A DNA stretch of 64,000 bases from Diacronema lutheri. Taxonomy: Eukaryota > Haptophyta > Pavlovophyceae > Pavlovales > Pavlovaceae. Below the pieces are notes generated by a model. The model saw only the letters and a program-made list of their open reading frames with translations. It was not told the DNA's origin and ran no database searches. The stretch is taken from assembly GCA_019448385.1 (NCBI GenBank), contig JAGTXO010000032.1:186001-250000 (forward strand), read 5' to 3'. How positions within the stretch are numbered: the stretch's first letter is position 1; every line of letters starts with the position of its first letter. This document shows positions 20,623 to 30,827 of the stretch, one piece after another. The position numbers and the translations under genes are program-made.

Positions 20623-21114
20623 CAGTCGATCGTAAGGACGGCATGGTATCACGTGTCTCGCCACCGCCTGAAAGCCGCACGAGAGCCGAAACCCGCCTAC
20701 GCCGCCACCGCACCACCAAAACAGCGCCCGCCGGCCCCCTGCGCCGTGAGCGCCACCTCAAGCGAGCGCACGGAGAACACACTGCGTGCGGGCGCGCGAC
20801 TGGACGCGCGCTGTGCGGCGAGCGGAGCGATGATTCGCAGGCGCGCGAGGATGAGCTCGCATGGCCTCGCGCGGCCATCGTGCCGACGTGCGAGATGAGC
20901 ACCGCCGCGAGGTCGCCGCGGCGGCCGCCGCGCTCAGGCCCGAATGCGAGTGCACTTTGCGGCCCGCCGCCGCAGAGATGTCAGCGATGAGACTGTAGAG
21001 GCCGGCACTGCCCTCGTTAAAGCCGCCCACGACCGCACCACGCACGGGCGCCACCGAACGGTACTTGGCCTCGATCGGGCCGATCGATCGCCGCGTTCTC
21101 GGTGCCCGCACCCG
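20623..21114. mobile_element. inverted-repeat element, copy B, left terminus lost
   Basis: Same interior as the unit A element, with the right 22-bp terminus intact at 21093..21114. The 85-bp deletion removed the left terminus and most of the adjoining R. Confidence 0.75.
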
Positions 21115-21223
21115 CCTGCGTAAGGCCCAGATAATGGGAATTCCTGATTCTCAGGAGCTTCTATGTGCTTAATATTAATATTAAGAACCAACGCTCCAAC
21201 GCTCACATTTTCAGGAGAAAAAG

Positions 21224-23893
21224 ATGCTCGCCTGCCGTGGGGGGCTGGCGCTCGCGCTCGCACTCGCATGGCAAGTGCAGGCGGTGCGCGCGGATGCGCC
21301 TCGCGACACGATACTCGTTCACCACCCTGGCCCGCCTGTCGACGTGGACAAGCTGACTCTCGCGGCGAATGAGCTGCCACTGAGCATTGTGTCACTCCTG
21401 CTGCTCAATCCCGCCTTCGCTGGCAATGGTCTGCCCTCGCTCCCCTTCGCCATGCCGTCACTGGTCATATGGCAGCCGTCTTCGAGCATGCCGGTCGCGC
21501 CGCTGAGCGTGCCGGTCGCGCCGCTGAGCGTGCCGGTCGCACCGCTGAGCGTGCCGGTCGCGCCGCTGAGCGTGCCGGTCGCACCGCTGAGCGTGCCGGT
21601 CGCGCCGCTGAGCGTGCCGGTCGCACCGCTGAGCGTGCCGGTCGCGCCGCTGAGCGTGCCGGTCGCACCGCTGAGCGTGCCTGTCGCGCCGCTGAGCGTG
21701 CCGGTCGCGCCGCTGAGCGTGCCGGTCGCGCCGCTGAGCGTGCCGGTCGCACCGCTGAGCGTGCCGGTCGCGCCGCTGAGCGTGCCGGTCGCGCCGCTGC
21801 GCGTGCCTGTCGCGCCGCTGAGCGTGCCGGTCGCGCCGCTGAGCGTGCCGCAGAGCGTGCCGGTCGCGCCGCTGCCGGAGAGCCTCTCGTTGCCAGCCAG
21901 CTCGCTGCCGTCGCAGCCTTTGTCTTTGCCATCGCAGCCTTTGTCTTCGCCCCCGCCGGCCAATTCGCCCCCGGTGTCAAGCCCGCCCCCGCCGCGACCA
22001 CTGCCCCCGCCATCTCCGTTTCCGCCACTTCCGCCGCCTCCCCTTCGGCCGCCCCCACTTTCTCCGCCGCTGCCGCCGCCGTCTCCACTGCCGTTGCAGC
22101 CGCCGCCACCGAGCCCGCCACCGCCGAGCCTACCGCCCAGCCCGCCACCGCCGAGCCCGCCGCCGAGCCCGCCGCCGCCAAGCCCGCCGCCAAGCCCACC
22201 ACCGCCAAGCCCGCCGCCAAGCCCACCACCGCCGAGCCCGCCGCCAAGCCCACCACCGCCGCGCCCGCCGCCACGCCCGCCGCCGCCCAGGCCGCCGCCC
22301 AGCCCACCACCGCCGCGCCCGCCGCCGCGCCCGCCGCCGCCGAGCCCGCCGCCCAGTCCGCCGCCGCCGAGCCCGCCGCCAAGCCCGCCGCCGCCGCGCC
22401 CGCCGCCAAGCCCGCCGCCGCCCAGGCCGCCGCCCAGCCCACCACCGCCGCGCCCACCGCCGAGACAGCCGCCGCCGAGCCCGCCTCCCAGTCCGCCGCC
22501 GCCGAGCCCGCCGCCCAGCCCGCCGCCGCCGCGCCCGCCGCCCAGCCCCCCACCGCCGTCACCCAGGCCGCCGCCCATGCCCCCCCCGATGCCGCCGCCG
22601 GGCCCGCCGCCGAGCCCACCGCCTTCGCTTCCACCCTCGCCATCGCCTCAGCCACCTCCTCCGCCGCGCACCGCACCATACCCGCCGCCGCTTCCGCCGG
22701 ACCCGCCGCCACCGAGCCCGCCGCCGAGCCCGCCGCCGAGCCCGCCGCCGCCGAGCCCACCGCCGAGCCCGCCGCCGCCGAGCCCGCCGCCGAGCCCGCC
22801 GCCGCCGAGCCCGCCGCCTAGCCCGCCGCCGCCCTCGCCGCCGCCCAGCCCGCCGCCGCCGAGCCCGCCACCGAGCCCGCCGCCGCCGAGCCCGCCGCCC
22901 AGCCCGCCGCCGCCGAGCCCGCCGCCCAGCCCGCCGCCACCGCGCCCGCCGCCCAGCCCGCCGCCCAGCCCCAACCCGCCGCCTTACCCGCCGCTGCCGA
23001 GCGAGCTTCCCCCTGTCAAGGCGCAAGTGAGCGTGACGGTCGAGCAGTCGATCGAGGATGTGCTGCAGCTCCTGCCGAACATGACCGCCGCCTTCGCGCG
23101 GGGCATGCAAGTCCCCTTGAAGTACGTCGAGGCGGCCGTCGAGCCCGGCTCGACGCGCGTCAGGTTCACCGTCTCCGTGCCGCCTCCGACCACTTTTCAA
23201 AGTGTTGACGTGCGCACCAACGTGCTGAAGATCACCAACCAGAAGGTGCAGGCCATCTTTGAGACCGCCGGCCTCGCCGAGGTGATCACCACCGTCGGAG
23301 AGCTCTCGTTTGTCGTGCCGCCGCCGCCGCCCCCGCCGTCGCCTCCCCCCAAGCGCGACGATGATGATGACGACGACGACGACGAGGCGACCGCGGTGCG
23401 CCGCGGGCGACCGCGCGCGATGCGACGTCTTCGACGGTCACGCAGCCCGCGCGCGCGCGGCGCGCTCCCGCCGACCGTCGCTAACCGTGCGGTCCGCTTG
23501 CGGCCATGCCCTGCCCACCCTGCGCCTTTCCCTCGCCGCCCCGCTACGCGTTCGGTGCGGCCTGTGCGATCCAACAGGTCCCGCCGTCGATTCCGGGCCT
23601 CGCCCAGGCGACCCTCATCGCCTTGAGCACCGTCGTGCCCGTCGGCTCGCTGATCATCTGCACGCTCGCCGCGCGCTTGCTTTACGTCCGCTGGCAGAGA
23701 GGCAAGGTCGTCAAGATTCAGGTGTGTGCGCACTTGGACCGTGCGCCGTCGCCGCCGATGGGCCGCGGGCTCGCGCCCGACGGCGGCGCATGCGCCCCTC
23801 ATTGCGCCCCGCCCCGCCCATTGGTGCCGCTCCCAAACGCAGAATGCAAACGTCCGGCCGGAGCCGTTCCGGCGAACCTACGGCACACTGTAG
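21224..23893 (+). CDS. hydroxyproline-rich transmembrane surface glycoprotein, copy B (788 aa)
   Basis: Same gene structure as copy A: exons 21224..23395, 23578..23721 and 23843..23893. The protein differs from A at a few residues only, for example one heptad VPVAPLR for VPVAPLS, one PPPS for PPPI in the Pro block, LQLLPNMT for QQLLPNMT and DVRTN for DVRSN. All domains are intact, so both copies look functional. The 5' flank differs from A by the 12-bp AT insertion and the missing left end of the small element. Confidence 0.8.
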
Positions 23894-24312
23894 TACGTGA
23901 GACCCCTCCTCCCCCCCCCCCCCCCCCCCCCCCTCCCATGGCGAAGAAAAGGGCCGTACGCGCTCGAGCTGCGCGCGCTCGGCGACGTAGCCGGCCGCGT
24001 CACCCGCGAGCCCGAGCTGCCCAGAAATGGGCGCGAGACGGACGGCGATGCTCGTGGCGTCGTGCGCGGCGTCATGCGATTTAATGGGCGCGCTGGCGGG
24101 GTGCGGCACGCACCTCGCCTTTGGCCGCCGTCGCCGCCTCCGGCGCGTCGGGCGCAGCGACGGGCGTGCGGCGCGGCGACGGCGCGCGCGCGGCGGCGGG
24201 TACGAGCAGCAGTGCGGCGGCAGCCAGTGCGGCGGCGGCGAGCGCGGCCGCCGCGGCGGGCGACACTGAACCAAGCCCAGCGGCAGTGCCATCGGCTTCT
24301 GAATGAAAGAAT
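23894..24312. other. 3' flank of HRGP copy B
   Basis: Copy of 17785..18202 with a slightly longer C run (about 23909..23933). No gene supported. Confidence 0.6.
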
Positions 24313-24503
24313 TAACGACGCTTACAGGCGGGTCAGCAGGAGGGGGCGCGCACGGGGCCGAGGCGTGACGGAGGGAGCGAGCGAAAGGGCGCACGCAACA
24401 TCAGGCCGAAATCAGGGCGTCGACCCTGTGCACGCCGGCAGCGGGAACGGCCGGGACGGCGAGGACGTGGCAGGACGCGTCATGGGCGGACACCCACACA
24501 CGC

Positions 24504-26690
24504 CTAGCCACCCCTCGCCGGCCCCGGCCGGCCGCCGCCGCCGTCGCCGCGCCGGAAGCAGAGGCCGTCCACACCGCCGCAGGCGTCCACATCCGCCTGG
24601 ACGCCGTGAGCCGCGTGGCGGTGCGGCGGCGCCTGTCCGCGCGCCATCTGCGCGCGCGCGAGCAGGAGCTGCGCGTGCCCACGCACGACGCACGCGGCGA
24701 GTTGGAGGCGCATGTGCCGCTCGAGGGCCGCGCGGGCGACGTCGCGCGAGGGCGCGCCCATGCGCGCCATCCACGCGTCCGCGCCCATGTGCGAGAAGGT
24801 GGCGAGCAGGTCGGCGAGGCCGGCCGACCACTCGCCGAACAAGCCGATGACCAGCGCGCGGATCGGCGGGAACGAGTTGAGGCGCGCCTGCATCGGGCCC
24901 ACCTGGCCCGGCTACATGCCGAAGAGCTCCTCGTCGAGTTGAGCGCACGCACGCCGCCGTTCGCCGCCGACGGCCGCCGCCCGCCGCTCAGCGGCCTGGC
25001 AGCGGCGCGTGTCCGACTGGCCGTAGCGCGTGGGGCAGTACGAGATCGACTTGAGCTCGCACAACGTCTGCACGAGCTAGGGCGCCGAGCCCGTGCCATT
25101 GAGCACGACGACGAGATCGACGGTGGGCACGCGCCGACGCCGCAGGGCCGCGCGCCCGGCCGGCGGCACGCCGGCGAGCACGGAGCCAAAGATGTCCGCG
25201 TCCTCGCGCCGCGCGTAGGTCCCGGCGTATCCGCGAGCCAGCGAGGCGAGCAGGTTGAGAGCGGGGTCGTGGCGAAGCTTCGGGACGTGGTCATGGGCGA
25301 CGCCCGGTGCCGCCGCGAGCGCGTCGCCGAACGCATCGACCGGGATCGGGCGCTGGCTGCCGCTGCGCGCGAGGCGCGCGCCCGCCGCCGCGAGCTGCGC
25401 GCACACGGGGCTCGGCAGACCCAAGTAGCGCGCAACCGCCTCGGCCCACTCCCCCGCGGCAGGGCCTCGAGGACGAGGCCGCTCTCTTTGCCAAGACCAA
25501 ACCAGAGGCCGCGTGGGCGCGAGCCCGGCGGCATGGCGGCGTGCTCAGCGTTGAGCATGTCGAAGCGGCAGCGCTCGCGGTCGCCAGTGATGTCGGCCAA
25601 GAGGCTAGGCCGGCGGCCGGCGGCGGGAGCGGCGGGCGCGACGGAGCCCGGCGACAGGCGGAGGACGCGCACTTCCGTGTCGCCCTGCCCGCCGCCGAGC
25701 TCGGCCTGCATGGCGTGCCAGGCGGAGGCGAGCTCGCGCCCCAGGCGCGAGCCCGAGGCGGGGAACGAGCGCCACCCGTGCGCGCCCATGTCGGCGAAGG
25801 CGCCGTGCCCGACGCGCGCCGCGATGGCAGGCCGGTCGAGGACGCCCGCCTCCAGAACCGAGCCGTCCGCGGCGCGCGTGTCGAGCAGGTGCGGCAGGGC
25901 GAGGCTGGCGGCGCTCCAGATCAGGGCGGGAGCGAGGTCGACCTGCTTGCGCAGGCCGGTGCCATGCATCGCAATCGGGAGCGGCAGCCGGCGGCTCGCG
26001 ACGGCATCCGTCGAGAGGGAGACGCCGAGAGCGACGGTAGCCTGCCGGGCGACGATGTCGTCGGCCGCGGCCGGCAGGGAGTCCGACAGGTACGAGTGGG
26101 AGATGAAGTAGGAGAAGCGGAAGATGGTGGAGCAGCGGGTGAGGACCCACAGCGACTGTTTGGCCGACGAGCCGAGCGTTGTGATCAGCTTGTTCGAGAT
26201 GCCAGCGATCTCGTCGGTCTTGGTCGCGAGTGTCGTGCCCACGTAGCCAGGCGAGCCCACCGGCACGCCGTAGATGTTGAGGCCGTAGTGGAGGGCGCCA
26301 GTGGCCGGGTCCGCCACCGAGCCGAGGGGAACGGCCCCCCGGCAGCCCTCGAGCGCATCAGCGCTGCGCGGATCGATCCAGCACGCCGACTTGGCCAGAT
26401 TGGCGTGAAGGCCGAGGCCGGCGAGCGCAGCCTCGAAGCGCGAGAGCGCAGCGGCGACGAGAGCGGGCGGGCCGACGGCGTAGACGTCGTCATGACCTGC
26501 GCGCGCGGCCCCACCGACCGCGACGAGCTCGGCGTCGAGGGCCACGAGCGCGGGCTGGATGGCGACCGCGAAGAAGTAGCTGCCCTCCACCGAGCCCTGC
26601 TGCACGCCTTCCGAGCTTCGGAAGGGAAGCTGCGTGAGGGGCGCGCCGCCGCTACCGCCGCCGGCAAAGACGGGCGCCTGCGGCCCTAAG
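24504..26690 (-). mobile_element. LINE-type reverse transcriptase, C-terminal half, copy C (broken)
   Basis: Same family and extent as copies A and B but older by divergence, and broken (roughly one to three frame-level breaks). Its 5' end (LGPQAPVFAGGG to GVQQG) is repeated at the end of the N-terminal half at 27358..27450, so these two halves were probably once one gene, now separated by the 26691..27357 insert. Confidence 0.7.
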
Positions 26691-26698
26691 TATATACT

Positions 26699-26766
26699 AA
26701 CGACGCTTACAGGCGGGTCAGCAGGAGGGGCGCGCACGGGGCCGAGGCTGGACAAACGGAGCGAGT
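26699..26766. repeat. junction repeat R, copy 6
   Basis: Full-length copy within the segment that separates the two RT halves. Confidence 0.88.
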
Positions 26767-26770
26767 ATAT

Positions 26771-27291
26771 CGGGTGCGGGCACCGAGAACGCCCACGTGC
26801 AGTCGATCGTAAGGGTGGCATGGTATCACGTGTCGCGCCACCGCCTGAAAGCCGCACGAGAGCCGAAACCCGCCTACGCCGCCACCGCACCACCAAAACA
26901 GCGCCCGCCGGCCCCCTGCGCCGTGAGCGCCACCTCAAGCGAGCGCACGGAGAACACACTGCGCGCGGGCGCGCGACTGGACGCGCGCTGTGCGGCGAGC
27001 GGAGCGATGATTCGCAGGCGCGCGAGGATGAGCTCGCATGGCCTCGCGCGGCCATCGTGCCGACGTGCGAGATGAGCACCGCCGCGAGGTCGCCGCGGCG
27101 GCCGCCGCGCTCAGGCCCGAATGCGAGTGCACTTTGCGGCCCGCCGCCGCAGAGATGTCAGCGATGAGACTGTAGAGGCCGGCACTGCCCTCGTTAAAGC
27201 CGCCCACGACCGCACCACGCACGGGCGCCACCGAACGGTACTTGGCCTCGATCGGGCCGATCGATCGCCGCGTTCTCGGTGCCCGCACCCG
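26771..27291. mobile_element. 521-bp element with 22-bp terminal inverted repeats (unit C)
   Basis: Same length and same perfect termini (26771..26792 and 27270..27291) as in unit A. Here it sits inside the RT gene. Confidence 0.75.
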
Positions 27292-27357
27292 CCTGCGTAA
27301 GGCCCAGATAATGGGAATTCCTGATTCTCAGGAGCTTCTATGTGCTTAAGAACCAAC

Positions 27358-29720
27358 GCTCTGCTGCACGCCCTCCGAGCTTCGGAAGAGAAGCTGCGTG
27401 AGGGGCGCGCCGCCGCTACCGCCGCCGGCAAAGACGGGCGCCTGCGGGCCGAGAGTCGCGTGCGCAAGGCGAGCGAGCGCGCGGATCTCGCCGGGGACGC
27501 TGCCGTCGGACAGCTGGCGAAGGACGGCTGCGCGAGAGACGGAGTTGAAGGCGTTGGAGATGTCGAGGTTGAAGATGCCAAAGCTCGGCTCAGCGTCCAG
27601 CAGCTCGCGCAGGCCGATGATGAGTTTGGTGGCGCCCGCCGCGACCGCCACCCCGAGCTGCTGCGGCGCGAGGTGGCCCGCAAAGGCCTCCTTCAAAGAC
27701 GCGTTCGCGAAGATCGCCTTCGTCACCGCCCGGCGGAGCGCGCAGGAAATGCCCACCGGCCTGGCATCCTCCGCCTCGTCAGCAGACAGGGCGCGCTTGC
27801 GCAGGGCGAGCAGCCGCACGGACGAGAAGACAAAGTTGAACCAAGCTGGCAGCGCGCCGTTAGCAAAGCGCGTCGCGAAGTACGCACCGGCGGCCGCCGC
27901 ATCGGCCGCGACGAGAGAGGGGAAGGGCACGGTCGGCACCAGCGCCGTGAGGTACTCGTAGCGCCAAGCCGACGCGCCAGCAGCCTTGTCGGTGTCGAGG
28001 TGGCGAAAAGCAGTCTCGATGTCGGCGGGCAGGACCCGAAGGTGCGGAGCGTCATCCACACCGTCGGGGACAGCGTCGACGCTCTCGACGCGCACCGGGT
28101 GCTTGGCCACCATCTTCGCGAGCACCTCCGGGCGCGCGATGTCAGCGATGCCGTGGCTGTCAAGCAGGCGAGACGCATCAGAGATCTTGCCCTTGGCAAT
28201 GAGAGCGAGCGCCCTGCCGAGCGCGCGGTCCGCGGCATCCTCACGCGCGGGCCAGCGCCGCGCGGCGTGCACCGCGCAATCACGCTCCCAGCCCGCGACC
28301 AGCTCGGCGTAGGCGCGCGTCTCCCACAGTGCGAAACGCTGCGCGAGCGCGGCGCCCATGCGGCGTGGGTCCGAGCGGGGGGTGCGGCGCAGAAGCAGTG
28401 CCGGGAGGACGAGCAGCATCTTCAGCGCGCGTTCCGTCTCCGGCTGACGCACACCCACCGCGCCGACGCCCTCGAGTGCCTCAGCGTCGCGGAGGGCGTG
28501 GAGCACCTCAACGAAGGCCGTCGCGAAGCGCTCCGCAAAGCGGGGCGGCAAGGCGACGAGCATGGGCACGGCCGACTCGTGGAGCCCAGCGACCTGCATG
28601 ACGGTGAGATGGTCGATCGCCGCGTAGCTCCCGTCAGCCGGTGCCCGGGCCGAATTGGGCACCGGCATGGGCGGATCGGCCGAGGGAGCGGCCGGGCGCG
28701 CTCCTGCGCGCGCGCGCTGGTGTCGGCCATGCTTGTCGGAGCCGTCGGGCGCGTCGTCGTCATCGTCGCCAGGGAAGGGCCGGCGCAGCGGCTGCGGCCG
28801 CGCGGGCTGCGGTGGCGGCGGCGGCGGCGGCGGGTGCGGCGGCGGCGGGGGGCCCGGCGGCGGCGCTTGGTGCTGGGGCGGGCAGCGCGCGGAGCGCGGA
28901 CCGGGGCGTCCCGACGAAGGCGGGCGGCCCGACGGAGGTGGAGGCGCGGGCCGGGCCCCCGCACCGGCGGCCGAGCGCGTCCGCTGCGAGGGGGGGCTGG
29001 ACGGACCCCCCGCCCGTGCCGCGCGGCGAGCGCTCGGCTTGGCCGGCGGATGGACGGGCGTCGGCGAGGACAAGCTGTCGGCCTCCGGCAAGAGGCGCGC
29101 CGCCTCAAAGAGCGCGCGATCCCGCCTGCCGCGCGGAATCAGCGGCTGCCCGCGGCCCGCCGCGCGCAGCCGAGCGCACGCCTCGGAGCCGTAGCGGCAG
29201 GCGAGGTGCTCGATGCCGGAGGGCGCCACCGCGGGTGTCGCGTGGCCAGGTGGCGGCCCAAATCGCCCCAGCCTGTCGCGACCGGACGCGGGAGGTCGAG
29301 AGCGGCGCCGGACGACAGGGGCCGGCCGCAAAGGACGTCAAGCGCACGCTCCGCCAGTTCGCGGATCGGCATGGCCATGTACTCGTGCACGAGGGTCGCA
29401 CCAGGGTGATCCCAGAGCTTGTCGGGGTGCATGCCGCGAGCCTGGGAGACAAGCCAGGCCCGCCTGCCCGCTTGCAAGCGGTGTGCCTCAGAAGCGTCGG
29501 GCCCTGGGTTCGATGAGACCGGGAGGCTCTCGAGGACGAAGAGCGCAGCCGACGCGTCGCCCACGAGAGGATGAGGCCCCGGCCCACGCGTCGAGAAGAA
29601 CACGTAGAGCTGGTGGTAGGACGCCGTGAGGCCGGTGAGGAAGAAGAGGCCGCGCGGTGGAGGGTCGGGTGGCGGCGACGCGCCGTCGGGAGGCATCAGG
29701 GCCAGCGGCCTCCCCGCCAT
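27358..29720 (-). mobile_element. LINE-type reverse transcriptase, N-terminal half (broken)
   Basis: Minus-strand coding. The 5' part (29720 to about 29250) reads LFFLTGLTASYHQLYVFFST and GRHLATRHP. It leads to a cysteine-containing HLACRYGSEACARLR block that may be a zinc finger, then a Pro-rich linker. From about 28620 the protein has the RT lead-in LAKMVAKHPVR and LDTDKAAGASAWRYEYLTAL, then RPVGISCALRRAVTKAIFA, HLAPQQLGVAVAAGATKLI and the first catalytic Asp in FGIFNLDISNAFNSVSRAAV. It ends at GVQQ, where the C-terminal half would start. These are RT palm and finger motifs of the LINE type. The element is broken, with a small number of breaks plus the insert at 26.7-27.4 kb. Confidence 0.75.
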
Positions 29721-30827
29721 GCCCGCGGGGCCGCGCTACGATCGCGCGGGCCGGGCGTGCAGGGAGGCCGTCGCCGTTTAAACATGAAAGCAGGGCGGTG
29801 CCATCGGACCACTGCTCCGAGTGAGAGTGAGGCGCCGGCACGGCGCAACGATAAGCGTTTGCGCAGCGCCGTCGGCCGCGATGCCCGCAAGCAGCGGCAT
29901 GGCGAGCGGCGCGGCATCGCCGCGGGCGAAGCGCGCGGCGACGGCCGCCGCGGCTGCGACAGCCGGCGCGACGGCGCCGTCGACGAGCTTGCTGCACCGC
30001 GCCGTTCGCCCCGCGCGCAGACGACGCGGCGCAGCCGACGAGGTGCGGCCGACGAGGTGCGCGGGCGCGCCGAGCCAGTCGCATGCCTTCTCGTTGCCGC
30101 TGCCGACGTTGCCGTGCGTGCCGCTCAGCTGCAGGCATGAGCCCTCGAGCGGCGACGAGACGCGCGCGACGCACGCCGCTGCAGCGCCCACGCCGGAGAG
30201 CGGCCGCGACGCGCCGCGCGCCACCGGGCACGTGCGTGCACTCAACGGCTGCACCAATGCTCGCGACCCTGCGCGCCTCGAGCGATGCTGCGCGCTGCCG
30301 CGGCGCCGAGCGCGACAGCAGGCGCGCGCAAAGCCGACGACGGCAAGCGCAGAGAGCGGCGGAGAGCTCAAAATCGAGGCCGTCGGCGTTGCTGTTGATG
30401 TAGGAGTACGCCGCGTTAACACCGAGGGCCATATCCGACCATCAGCGGGCCGCCACGGCCTCGACGAAGACTTGCTCCGGCGCGGCGCCATCAAGGACGC
30501 CGGACGGGGAATCTAGTCTTCCCGCGCCACGTGACAGTGACGACTCGCTCCAAAATTTCAGCGCGTTTTGGGAATCACGACAAGGTTTTAACGGACTCGC
30601 CGCGCGCAGCGCCGGAGGGCGAATACGGAACGGACTCGTCCAGCCCACCCGCATCCTCCCCCCCTCCCGCCCCTGCCCGAGCTACCGGCGACTGGCGCGA
30701 CAAGCTGAAGACGCGCGCGGCGCGGCCGCGGCAATATGGGACATATAGACCACCAAATTTCTATTCAAAATTTTCGCTAAACCAACGACTAAACGCTTCG
30801 CCGCGGCATTTACGGAGAAGGAAAAAG
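29721..30827. other. spacer between RT 5' region and HRGP copy D
   Basis: On the minus strand from 30432 there is a coding-like start (ALGVNAAYSYINSNADGLDF) whose frame soon becomes unclear. It may be the 5' end of the RT element or a remnant of another gene; I cannot assign it. On the plus strand, from 30530, lie AT-richer sequences (atatgggacatatagacc, aatttctattcaaaattttcg) that probably form the promoter and leader of the HRGP gene starting at 30828. Confidence 0.45.

Larger units (their letters stand above)
18203..24312. repeat. tandem unit B (about 6.11 kb)
   Basis: Direct repeat of unit A. Relative to A it lacks 85 bp at about 20622, which removes most of R and the left inverted terminus of the small element, and it has a 12-bp aatattaatatt-type insertion at about 21171 just upstream of the HRGP gene. 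One VPVAPLS heptad reads VPVAPLR. Other differences are scattered single bases. Confidence 0.92.
24313..27359. repeat. partial third unit C
   Basis: Contains R, the RT C-terminal half, R, the 521-bp inverted-repeat element and the HRGP leader up to gtgcttaagaaccaacgct. At 27360 the match to units A/B stops and the sequence enters the N-terminal half of the RT. C is more diverged from A and B than they are from each other. Confidence 0.85.
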
